Source of the DNA: Flavobacteriaceae bacterium UBA6268
GTDB lineage: Bacteria > Bacteroidota > Bacteroidia > Flavobacteriales > Flavobacteriaceae
Assembly (NCBI GenBank): GCA_002440705.1
Contig: DJVA01000081.1
Location: 1-30,944 of the forward strand
Direction: 5' to 3'
Length of the DNA: 30,944 bases
Made by a program: the position numbers and the translations under genes. Of the stretch, positions 15,020 to 22,336 are shown in pieces. Under the pieces are notes generated by a model that had not been told where the DNA came from, searched no databases, and saw nothing but the letters and a program-made list of their open reading frames with translations. Numbering within the stretch: the first letter of the stretch is position 1; every line of letters begins with the position of its first letter.

Positions 15020-16267
15020 ATGCCAATTAGTAAGTTCAAAAATACAGGATTCCTGTTTCTTGCCATAACGATCCTGTTTTGTTTTTCGTGTGGAAGCCAA
15101 AATCACGAAAAAAAAGAAACCGTGGAAGTCACGAAAAACAGCAAATCGGAATCAGTCCAAATCCTTCAACCTGCCATTGCCAAAACGAATACGTATTTGC
15201 CGTTGCTAAAGGGGAAAAAAGTAGCAGTGGTGGCCAATCCCACGTCTGTTCTTTTTGAAACGCCCTCCCAACCGATTCATTTAGTGGATTTACTACTTTC
15301 CAATGGCATAACAGTGGCAAAGGTTTTTGCCCCTGAACACGGTTTTCGAGGTACGGCGGATGCGGGTGAAAAAGTTTCCGATGGCATAGATACCCAAACA
15401 GGGTTATCCATCATTTCGCTTTATGGTAAGAACAAAAAACCAACGCCCCAACAAATGGAGGGTATTGAAATTATGGTTTTCGACATCCAAGATGTTGGCG
15501 TTCGTTTTTATACCTATTTATCGACCTTGCACTACGTGATGGAAGCGTGTGCCGAAGCAAACATCCCGCTCCTTGTTTTGGACCGGCCCAATCCCAACGG
15601 ACATTACGTGGATGGTCCCATGATGGAATCGAAACATTTCAGCTTTTTAGGGCTGCACCCCGTTCCTTTGGTCTACGGCATGACCATTGGCGAATACGCG
15701 CAGATGATTAATGGTGAAGGGTGGCTTCAACAAGGTGAAACCTGTGACTTAACCGTAATCCCCATGACCAATTACACGCACAATACCATCTATTCCCTCC
15801 CTATCAAACCGTCTCCCAATTTACCAAACGACCAAGCCATTAGTTTGTATCCAAGCTTGGGCCTTTTTGAAGGCACGGAGGTGAATGCCGGGCGTGGTAC
15901 CGAGATGCAGTTCCAGATTTTTGGATCGCCCTATTTGCCCGAGGAAAAGTATCCTTTTTTCTATGTGCCACAACCCAACGATGGAGCCAAGCATCCTAAG
16001 ATGGAAGGGAAAACCTGCAATGGTATAGACTTAAGGACCATTCCAAAAATGGATCAGGTTGACTTGACTTGGTTAGTGAATGCTTACAATGATTACGGTA
16101 AAAAGGAATCGTTTTTCAATACCAAAAACTTTGCGGCCCATGCCGGAACCGAAGCCTTGCAGTTGCAGATACAAAATGGGATGTCGGCTCAAAAGATTAG
16201 GCAGAGCTGGCAACCTGACATCGAAAAGTTCAAAAAAATTAGGGAAAAATACCTCCTTTACAACTAA
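15020..16267 (+). CDS. namZ: Exo-beta-N-acetylmuramidase NamZ family (DUF1343) lipoprotein
   Basis: DUF1343 proteins include NamZ, shown in Bacillus and Tannerella to release N-acetylmuramic acid from peptidoglycan fragments (family GH171). The 415-residue protein has a lipoprotein-type signal (hydrophobic about 10-22, then FSCGSQ with C24) and a hydrophilic linker. Conserved blocks are LPLLKGKKVAVVANPTS, FAPEHGFRGTADAGE (E106-H107-G108), MVFDIQDVGVRFYTYLST, LDRPNPNG, then SLGLFEGTEVNAGRGTE. E106 is a candidate catalytic acid by family analogy. It is divergent from the LolC/E permease with an 8-base gap and its stop overlaps the YkgJ-like stop. No other peptidoglycan-recycling gene is nearby. 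The stand-alone role suggests scavenging of wall fragments. Confidence 0.9.
   Translation: MPISKFKNTGFLFLAITILFCFSCGSQNHEKKETVEVTKNSKSESVQILQPAIAKTNTYLPLLKGKKVAVVANPTSVLFETPSQPIHLVDLLLSNGITVAKVFAPEHGFRGTADAGEKVSDGIDTQTGLSIISLYGKNKKPTPQQMEGIEIMVFDIQDVGVRFYTYLSTLHYVMEACAEANIPLLVLDRPNPNGHYVDGPMMESKHFSFLGLHPVPLVYGMTIGEYAQMINGEGWLQQGETCDLTVIPMTNYTHNTIYSLPIKPSPNLPNDQAISLYPSLGLFEGTEVNAGRGTEMQFQIFGSPYLPEEKYPFFYVPQPNDGAKHPKMEGKTCNGIDLRTIPKMDQVDLTWLVNAYNDYGKKESFFNTKNFAAHAGTEALQLQIQNGMSAQKIRQSWQPDIEKFKKIREKYLLYN
15037..15044 (-). promoter_or_regulatory. Candidate -7 element for the LolC/E permease, inside namZ
   Basis: Minus-strand TATTTTTG matches TAnnTTTG and is followed by AACT. A start near 15031 would give a leader of about 20 bases to the GTG. 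It lies in codons 6-9 of the opposing gene. No TTG at -33 is visible. The same 12-base string occurs ahead of the YkgJ-like gene. Confidence 0.35.
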
Positions 16268-16755
16268 GGAACCCTTTTCTTTAATTCTTCAACAATATTG
16301 AAAGCCGCCGGACAAATGGCCACATTCTTCATTGTAAGGTTAGAAATTTGATGGAATTTTTTACGATTGGTGTGCGGATACTCCCTACAAGCTTTAGGAC
16401 GCACCTCATAGACACTACAATAATTGTCCACTCCTAAAAAAGGGCATGGAACATTTTGAAGTACATAATCGCCCTCTTCATCGACCCGCAAATAGGCATC
16501 GATAAAATTTGTGCCCTTCATCCGAAAGTGCTTTGCCAACCGCTCGATGTCCTTATCCGTAAAAAGCGGCCCCGTGGTCTTACAGCAGTTGGCACATTGC
16601 AAACAATCAGTCTTTTGAAATTCGGCCTCATGCAATTCCACCATGAGGGTGTCCAAATTTTTAGGCGGTTTTTTCTTCAGCTTGGAGAAAAATTTTTTGT
16701 TTTCTTTCTCCATATCTTTGGCGCGTTGGGGCAATTGTCGCAACAGTTCATCCAT
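16264..16755 (-). CDS. YkgJ family cysteine-cluster protein
   Basis: A 163-residue protein with the eight-cysteine pattern of the YkgJ/Fe-S (zinc or iron-sulfur) cluster family: C51-x2-C54-x2-C57-C58, C104 in VPCPFLG, C113 and C123 in CSVYEVRPKACREYP, and C148 in AICPA. Related proteins carry a metal cluster but biochemical roles are largely unknown. Cytosolic, no signal. It is convergent with namZ (stop codons overlap by four bases) and divergent from the methyltransferase with only 17 bases between start codons. A -7-like element ends four bases before its ATG, which would make its mRNA almost leaderless. Confidence 0.88.
   Translation of the reverse strand: MDELLRQLPQRAKDMEKENKKFFSKLKKKPPKNLDTLMVELHEAEFQKTDCLQCANCCKTTGPLFTDKDIERLAKHFRMKGTNFIDAYLRVDEEGDYVLQNVPCPFLGVDNYCSVYEVRPKACREYPHTNRKKFHQISNLTMKNVAICPAAFNIVEELKKRVP
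16713..16720 (+). promoter_or_regulatory. Candidate -7 element for the methyltransferase gene, inside the YkgJ-like gene
   Basis: TATCTTTG matches TAnnTTTG exactly; an upstream TTTTTTG sits at a spacing of 13, shorter than consensus. A start near 16727 would give a leader of about 45 bases overlapping the opposing gene. Confidence 0.35.
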
Positions 16756-16759
16756 AGTT

Positions 16760-16767
16760 CAAAAATA
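16760..16767 (-). promoter_or_regulatory. Candidate -7 element for the YkgJ-like gene
   Basis: Minus-strand TATTTTTG followed by AACT and then the ATG. With a start four to seven bases past the box, transcription would begin at or just before the start codon, a leaderless arrangement. No -33 TTG seen at 17-23 bases upstream. Confidence 0.35.
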
Positions 16768-16772
16768 ACGAA

Positions 16773-17492
16773 ATGGCAGACATTTTGGGACAGGCATTGT
16801 TGGATTATTTCCACGGAAATGACCCCGAAGATTTGGTAACCGAAACTAACATTAGTGAGGAAGATGTAGTGCCTACTTCTTACTTTTTCCGAAGTTTTGA
16901 TGAAATGCCTAGCTTGGAACAGCATGCGCTAAAGTTAGCCAAAGGAACCGTATTGGACGTAGGTTGCGGTGCCGGAAGCCACGGAATTTGGCTGCAAGAA
17001 CAGGGATTGAATGTTACCGGTATCGATGTTTCAGAAGGCGCTATAGCCGTTAGCAAGTTGAGAGGTTTGAGGCGAACACATCAAGTGCCCATTTTGGATT
17101 TTAAATTGGGAACTTTCGATACCATTCTACTCTTAATGAACGGTACGGGTATTTTTGGAACCCTCGAACAGGCATCCATTTATTTGCTTCACCTAAAAAA
17201 ACTCCTCAAAAATGGTGGTCAGATTCTCATTGATTCCAGTGACTTACAATACATGTATGATGCCACGGAAGAAGGAGGGATTTGGGTTCCGGCCGATCGG
17301 TATTATGGGGAACTGGAGTTTACCATGACCTATAAATCAATCGCTTCCGAACCCTTTCCTTGGCTGTATTTGGACGAACGTTTGTTCCATGCTTTAGCGA
17401 TGGAAAATGGATTTCAGTTTGAACTTATCGCTAAAGGAGACCATTTTGATTATTTGGCCCGCTTAACGTTTCCTAAAGATACCCTTCTTTGA
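16773..17492 (+). CDS. Class I SAM-dependent methyltransferase
   Basis: A 239-residue methyltransferase with motif I VLDVGCGAG (60-68), the acidic end of strand 2 in VTGIDVS (D85), the motif near IFGTLEQASIYL and a post-strand-4 segment LKNGGQILIDSSDL. The N-terminal region (about residues 1-50) carries the aromatic SYFFRSFDEMPSLEQ segment often seen before motif I in small-molecule methyltransferases. Substrate unknown. The stop region overlaps the convergent DUF2059 gene by 20 bases and the start is 17 bases from the divergent YkgJ-like gene, so its promoter must lie in that neighbour. Confidence 0.88.
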   Translation: MADILGQALLDYFHGNDPEDLVTETNISEEDVVPTSYFFRSFDEMPSLEQHALKLAKGTVLDVGCGAGSHGIWLQEQGLNVTGIDVSEGAIAVSKLRGLRRTHQVPILDFKLGTFDTILLLMNGTGIFGTLEQASIYLLHLKKLLKNGGQILIDSSDLQYMYDATEEGGIWVPADRYYGELEFTMTYKSIASEPFPWLYLDERLFHALAMENGFQFELIAKGDHFDYLARLTFPKDTLL

Positions 17493-17994
17493 TGAGTTGT
17501 TTCATTTTGGCACCAAAGAGCTCCCGACTCCAATCATCCTTAATAGCTCGCAGGTCTTTTTGAAGGTCTTTTTGTTTTTTCTTCATTTTTTTGCCTATAT
17601 CACTGTCCAAAAAATCGTCGATTTCTTTTTGTTCATCGGAAGTAAGGTCTTTGTCTGCCAGAAACTTTTGCGCGGTTTCGGTGGTATAAAATTCCGTCAT
17701 TTTGACAATATCCTCTTGGGTGTAATGTTTTCGATAGGCAAAGGCCAACATCGAAACAAGTTTATCCAATTGCTCATCTTCGCCTTCCTTTAAATGGGTC
17801 CAAGCTTCCTCGGGGATATTACGGTCCTTGAAATTGCGTTGTAGCAAAGGGAATACTTCGTAGTAATCGGCACTATAGTATTCGCGGGTGCCATTGATGT
17901 TCAACAAATCGATGATTTCCTTCTGAAAATTGTCCAATTGGGCTATTCCCGAAAAACAAATACTCAAAAAAAGCGTTAAAAAAATTGACTTCAT
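17473..17994 (-). CDS. DUF2059 domain-containing secreted protein
   Basis: A 173-residue protein with a signal peptide (MKSIFLTLFLSICFSGIA, cleavage before Q) and an all-helical body. The pattern of a TQEDIVKMTEFYTTETAQKF segment followed by a lysine-rich helix (GKKMKKKQKDLQKDLRAIK) matches DUF2059, a domain found in small secreted or periplasmic proteins with no assigned function. It is convergent and overlaps the methyltransferase 3' end by 20 bases; its start lies 54 bases from the divergent zincin lipoprotein gene. Confidence 0.75.
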   Translation of the reverse strand: MKSIFLTLFLSICFSGIAQLDNFQKEIIDLLNINGTREYYSADYYEVFPLLQRNFKDRNIPEEAWTHLKEGEDEQLDKLVSMLAFAYRKHYTQEDIVKMTEFYTTETAQKFLADKDLTSDEQKEIDDFLDSDIGKKMKKKQKDLQKDLRAIKDDWSRELFGAKMKQLIKEGYL

Positions 17995-18018
17995 TATTAC
18001 TGTAAGCTGTTTAAAAGT

Positions 18019-18026
18019 TATGTTTG
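18019..18026 (+). promoter_or_regulatory. Candidate -7 element of the zincin lipoprotein gene
   Basis: TATGTTTG matches TAnnTTTG exactly in the 54-base divergent gap; a start near 18033 leaves about 16 bases of leader. No TTG is seen at 17-23 bases upstream. Confidence 0.4.
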
Positions 18027-18048
18027 CTAAAAATACAAAAATTGCACC

Positions 18049-18831
18049 ATGAAGCTTTTCTTAAGGACTCTTTTTCTGGCTATTTTATGTACTTCCATGC
18101 TAAGTGGTTGTAAAAAAGACGATTCCAGTCCGGTTGAAGACCCTAAAGCCGAAAATAAAAAACCTTTGGGTACTTCTGCGGAAGACATCCTGTCCGACGA
18201 TATTTACCAAAGCCTCGTAGTAGAATTGGTATACACCCAATCCTTTCAACCAGATCCCAGTTCCATCTTGGCCTTTAAGGATTTCATTACTGCTAGAATT
18301 CACAAACCGGGAGGTATTGTTTTTATAGAGCGAACGGTTCCCAACCAATCTGGAGCTCCTTTTACCCTTACCGAAATCAAAGCCATAGAAGAGTCGCTTA
18401 GAACAAAATATACCTCGGAGGACCAAATGGCGCTTTACGTTTTTTTTGCGAATGGCAGCTCCAATAACGATACTCAAACCCAAGTAACCTTGGGTACGGC
18501 CTATCAGAATACTTCTATGGTAATCTATCAAAAAACCTTGGAAACTGTTACGTTGGACCAGCCAGAGGTACTCCCCATTTTGGAACAAACCACCTTGGAA
18601 CATGAATTTGGTCATATATTAGGACTGGTAAACATCCAGAACGATGACATCCATACCAATCACGAAGATTCCAATAATGCCAAGCATTGTATGGTAGAAG
18701 GTTGTCTGATGTATTACGATGCAACCAATGTGCTTCGAAGTCAGTTAAAAAAAAACTTATCGAGAATGGGCGCTGTGCCGCAACTAGATCCTCTTTGCCT
18801 TGCAGATTTACAGGCCAAAGGAGGACAATAG
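18049..18831 (+). CDS. Zincin-type metalloprotease lipoprotein
   Basis: A 260-residue lipoprotein: signal MKLFLRTLFLAILCTSMLSGC with lipobox LSGC (C21), an acidic linker, then a zincin domain. HEFGHILGL (185-193) gives the two zinc histidines and general-base Glu. A possible Met-turn is CLMYYD (219-224), and C214/C219 may form a disulfide around it. In classical metzincins the third zinc ligand is six residues after the second His; here that position is Asn195, so H202 or H205 in DDIHTNHED may serve. Similar Bacteroidota proteins are called membrane metalloproteases. It ends one base before the convergent amidohydrolase stop. Location: envelope, probably lipid-anchored. Confidence 0.82.
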   Translation: MKLFLRTLFLAILCTSMLSGCKKDDSSPVEDPKAENKKPLGTSAEDILSDDIYQSLVVELVYTQSFQPDPSSILAFKDFITARIHKPGGIVFIERTVPNQSGAPFTLTEIKAIEESLRTKYTSEDQMALYVFFANGSSNNDTQTQVTLGTAYQNTSMVIYQKTLETVTLDQPEVLPILEQTTLEHEFGHILGLVNIQNDDIHTNHEDSNNAKHCMVEGCLMYYDATNVLRSQLKKNLSRMGAVPQLDPLCLADLQAKGGQ

Positions 18832-18832
18832 G

Positions 18833-20455
18833 TCAATACACCTTTTCCCCATTAATATAAGTTTCCAAGACTTTGATATTGGGAATACTCGCTTCTGGGC
18901 ACTCCATAGGGTCTTGATCCAATACTACGAAATCAGCAAATTTTCCAACTTCGAGGCTTCCTTTTTCGTTTTCTTCAAAATTGGAATACGCGGCCCAAAT
19001 GGTCATCCCTTTCAAGGTTTCTTCACGAGACAATGCCTCCTCCATCCGATACCCGCCTTCTGGGTATTGCTTTAAGTCTTTTCGGGCCACTGCAGCATAA
19101 AAAGTGTACATGGGATTGATATGCTCTATAGGAAAATCAGTCCCCAAAGCAATGATCCCTGCTTTATTTAAAAGGGTTTTGTAGGCATAAGCGCCCTTGA
19201 TGCGCGCACTCCCTAAACGGTCTTCTGCCCAGTACATATCGCTAGTGGCGTGGGTAGGCTGTACCGAAGGAATAATATTTTTTGAAAACACATCAAAGTC
19301 GTCCAAACTTACCACCTGTGCATGTTCAATTTTCCAGCGGGCATCCACTTTTCCTTTCAAAGCTTTTGAATAGGCCCGCAATACAGAAATATTAGCCGAA
19401 TCGCCAATGGCATGTGTATTCATTTGATAACCTGCTGTAACGATTCGCTGAGCCAAACTGTCCAGTTGGGATTGGGTGGTAATCATGGCTCCGTAATGAT
19501 GGGGCATGTCGGAATAGGGAGCACGTAATGCAGCCCCACGGGAGCCTAGGGCCCCATCACCGTACACTTTTACCGAGCGTACATTCAAACGATTGTTCTT
19601 GAGGATTCCTTTATTTAGATAATATTCCAAGTTTTCTTCCGAATTGCTCACCATGGCATAGACGCGTAGTTTTAGGTCTCCGGATTGTTGAAGACTATCA
19701 ATAAGCTCTATAATTTCTCGGTCTAAACCAGCTTCATTTACCGTGGTCAATCCAAGTTTTGTGCAGGCTTCATCGGCATCTTTAAGGGCCTTAATCGAGA
19801 TTTCCCTCGAAGGTGCTGGCATTACATCGAAGACCAATCGCATAGGGGTATCAATCAAAATTCCGGAAGGGCTGCCATCCTGAAGCACCACCTCACCCCC
19901 CTCCATTTTAGTGGCTGCAGTAATTCCAGCCATTTCCAGCGCTTTACTGTTTACCCACAACGCATGCCCATCTATCCGTCGTAAAGCCACAGGGGTTTCT
20001 GGAAAAAGGGAATCTAGTTCTTTTTTAGTGGGAAATTCTTTGATGGGCCAATCGTTTTGGTCCCACCCTCGACCGGAAATAAAATTGGAATGCTTTCCAT
20101 TCTCGAAAGCAGCAAGTTTCTGAAGTACTTCAAGTTTACTGGTGGTTCCTACCAAATCTACGTTTTGCAGCCCCAAACCGTAACCATAGAGATGGGTATG
20201 GGCATCTATCAAACCTGGGAGGATTGTTTTTCCGCCTAAATCCAAAACCTGATCTGAACGGTATTTTTCCTGAAGTTCTTCCGAAGTACCCACTTCAAGG
20301 ATTTTACCATCTTTAATGGCAAAAGCCTGGGCCATTTCGAAATGCTCATTCACGGTATACACCTTGGCATTCAACACTAATAAATCAACCGAGGTTTTAG
20401 TGTCATTGCATGAAAAAAAGACCAATAGCGGTAGGATAATTTTGAAAGCATTCAT
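18833..20455 (-). CDS. YtcJ-like amidohydrolase family lipoprotein
   Basis: An amidohydrolase-superfamily (amidohydro_3/YtcJ-like) enzyme of 540 residues from the ATG at 20455 (MNAFKIILPLLVFFSCND), which gives a lipoprotein-type signal with Cys16. The longer frame to 20488 would translate part of the upstream terminator hairpin, so it is rejected. Metal-site motifs are DAHTHLYGYG (H86, H88), the loop ISGRGWDQNDWP, RRIDGHALWVNS, KVYGDGALGSRG, NTHAIGD, KIEHAQ and ALGTDFPIEHINP. The family hydrolyses amide or related bonds; substrate unknown. Its stop is one base from the convergent zincin gene. The 20479-20509 terminator insulates it from the barrel gene. Confidence 0.9.
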   Translation of the reverse strand: MNAFKIILPLLVFFSCNDTKTSVDLLVLNAKVYTVNEHFEMAQAFAIKDGKILEVGTSEELQEKYRSDQVLDLGGKTILPGLIDAHTHLYGYGLGLQNVDLVGTTSKLEVLQKLAAFENGKHSNFISGRGWDQNDWPIKEFPTKKELDSLFPETPVALRRIDGHALWVNSKALEMAGITAATKMEGGEVVLQDGSPSGILIDTPMRLVFDVMPAPSREISIKALKDADEACTKLGLTTVNEAGLDREIIELIDSLQQSGDLKLRVYAMVSNSEENLEYYLNKGILKNNRLNVRSVKVYGDGALGSRGAALRAPYSDMPHHYGAMITTQSQLDSLAQRIVTAGYQMNTHAIGDSANISVLRAYSKALKGKVDARWKIEHAQVVSLDDFDVFSKNIIPSVQPTHATSDMYWAEDRLGSARIKGAYAYKTLLNKAGIIALGTDFPIEHINPMYTFYAAVARKDLKQYPEGGYRMEEALSREETLKGMTIWAAYSNFEENEKGSLEVGKFADFVVLDQDPMECPEASIPNIKVLETYINGEKVY

Positions 20456-20478
20456 GAAGTCTAATTTGGGTAAATATA

Positions 20479-20509
20479 AAAAAAGCATCCCGTTACCAGT
20501 ATGCTTTTT
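20479..20509 (-). terminator. Intrinsic terminator after the outer-membrane barrel gene
   Basis: AAAAAGCAT (20480-20488) and ATGCTTTTT (20501-20509) are inverted repeats around a twelve-base loop, and the minus-strand sequence continues as a T run. It lies about 80 bases beyond the barrel-gene stop and ahead of the amidohydrolase start. Confidence 0.75.
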
Positions 20510-20588
20510 CTGTATTAAACCCTAAACTTACCTTTTTTCTTTTCTATAGCTTTAATTAGATGAAAAAAAGGTAGAATGGTTGCTTGAT

Positions 20589-22298
20589 TTACCAATCAAA
20601 TTTATAGGTAGCACCCAAAAGCCCCTGTATGCCCTGTACGGGGTAGTTAAACCACTTTTCATAGTTGTTCCCGAGTAAGTTACTGCCCTTTGCAAAAATG
20701 GAAAGCCGGTCGTTGACGCGGTAGCCTAAATTGGCGTTTACATCAAAGTACGAATCCAGGGTTTCGGTAGTAACCAACACCACATCGCTAAGTTCTTTCC
20801 GTTCTCCCACAAAAAAGAGGGAGACCCCCCCATACCATGCTTCCGAGATTTCAAAATTTGAAAAAACGGACGCTTCAATGTTGGGTAGGTTCCAAGCCTC
20901 TGGTTGTTGATCCAGGGTGTAACTATAATAATTGGCATGGGCACCCAACGAAAAAGATTCGGAAATTTCCACCTTCAATTCCCCAAAAAATCCCAGTGTA
21001 TTGACATCGTCATATACAATTCCAAAGGAATTTCCATATTCATAGCCTTCAAGATCGGGATTCATGCCTTTGTAAGGGTTTAATTGGAAAAAAGCTTTGT
21101 TTTGCTCCTTGCCGTAACTTCCCCGTAGATTGTAACTCACCTCATTACTGAGCTTCCCTTTGATACCTCCAAACCCATTGTACAACTGACTTGTAGGCAT
21201 CAAAAACAAAGTAGGTGAAACAAAAGGGTTCTCGTCTTTCAATCCGCGATAGGTATTTTGTTTCAATCCCCCTTCCGCTCCCCCATAAACAATCAGTATT
21301 TCGTTCACCAGACGGTACGAGGCGTTAATTTGAGGGTATACAAACAAATCGCTTGAACTCTGCTGGGTATTCAGGGAAAAGACCACTTCGGTGCCTAATG
21401 CCAGGGTCAAATCCTCGTTTGCGTAAATCAAAGACGGTGCAATACCGGTATTGAGGTATCCGTATTGAAGGGCCTCTTCAGAAAAATAATTTCGGTCAAA
21501 ACTTCCGCTAAGGAAATCCAAGTTTCCTTGAAGTTGAAAGGTAAAATCCGCTATTGGAAATTGAAACTTTGGGCGTAACTGCCCTTGAAATTCAGAAGAA
21601 CCATAAGCGTCCCTTAGGTAATGGATGCTGGCCGTAATATCCTTAAAAAAAGAATCCTCCAGTTTCAGGCTACCACCAAGATGCCCCCCAAAATACGTTT
21701 GCTGGGGATCTATGGAAGCAATAGTTTCGGGGAGTGCTGTTTCAAATATAGCATCCAAGCCATACCAGTTGAATAATTGGTGGGATATTCCGGCTTCCAA
21801 CCGAGCCGTCATTTCCTTTTGACGGGAGGTATAGTTTCCAGTAAGTTCAGTATCGTAGTATTTGTTTTCCAACAATACATCCGGGATGTCTCCTTGCGAG
21901 GAATTGTGCCGAAAGAAAAATCCTGCCTGATCGGTGCGACTGATTTCAAAATTACTGAACAATTCTCCCAAAATACTGGTATAATTTCCAAAGCCCAAGG
22001 TAGCATAATTGTCGTATAGCCGTATTGGTTTTGCCTTATCTACCGTAGCGGCTTTTCCTTTGGATGGAGTAAAAGTAGATGCCACGGGAACCGAAAATAT
22101 CTCGTAACGCACTTCTTTTTTTTGAGAGGTCGTGGAATCGTTCAAAACAGGCGTTTCCTTTACTTTAAACGCATCCGAAATGGTAGGCGTGTAGGGTTTC
22201 ACCACATTGACCACCTCCGTACCCAAATCGTCATCTTCCTGTGCCCAAACATTGAAAACGGCCAAACAGCTACAAATTAAAAAAAAGGATTTCTTCAT
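20589..22298 (-). CDS. TonB-dependent-receptor-like outer-membrane beta-barrel without a plug
   Basis: A 569-residue protein from ATG 22298 (MKKSFFLICSCLAVFNVWA, a signal peptide; an ATG 12 bases upstream is possible). After a short periplasmic stretch with the conserved-looking NVVKPYTPTISDAFKVKETP comes a long series of alternating amphipathic strands with aromatic girdles, ending with the outer-membrane signature ATYKFDW (terminal aromatic Trp). The barrel resembles the C-terminal part of TonB receptors, including the strand NLGYRVNDRLSIFAKGSNLLG, but the N-terminal plug and TonB box are not seen. It follows the TPR gene by 38 bases in the same probable operon and ends at a terminator. Role unknown; a partner of the TPR protein is the natural hypothesis. 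Confidence 0.8.
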   Translation of the reverse strand: MKKSFFLICSCLAVFNVWAQEDDDLGTEVVNVVKPYTPTISDAFKVKETPVLNDSTTSQKKEVRYEIFSVPVASTFTPSKGKAATVDKAKPIRLYDNYATLGFGNYTSILGELFSNFEISRTDQAGFFFRHNSSQGDIPDVLLENKYYDTELTGNYTSRQKEMTARLEAGISHQLFNWYGLDAIFETALPETIASIDPQQTYFGGHLGGSLKLEDSFFKDITASIHYLRDAYGSSEFQGQLRPKFQFPIADFTFQLQGNLDFLSGSFDRNYFSEEALQYGYLNTGIAPSLIYANEDLTLALGTEVVFSLNTQQSSSDLFVYPQINASYRLVNEILIVYGGAEGGLKQNTYRGLKDENPFVSPTLFLMPTSQLYNGFGGIKGKLSNEVSYNLRGSYGKEQNKAFFQLNPYKGMNPDLEGYEYGNSFGIVYDDVNTLGFFGELKVEISESFSLGAHANYYSYTLDQQPEAWNLPNIEASVFSNFEISEAWYGGVSLFFVGERKELSDVVLVTTETLDSYFDVNANLGYRVNDRLSIFAKGSNLLGNNYEKWFNYPVQGIQGLLGATYKFDW

Positions 22299-22336
22299 TG
22301 AAAAGTTCATGAAAAGGTAAATTGATTGATGAATAA

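Noticed and set aside
20456..20488. Longer start for the amidohydrolase
   Set aside because: The added codons lie in the terminator of the preceding gene and disrupt the lipoprotein signal.
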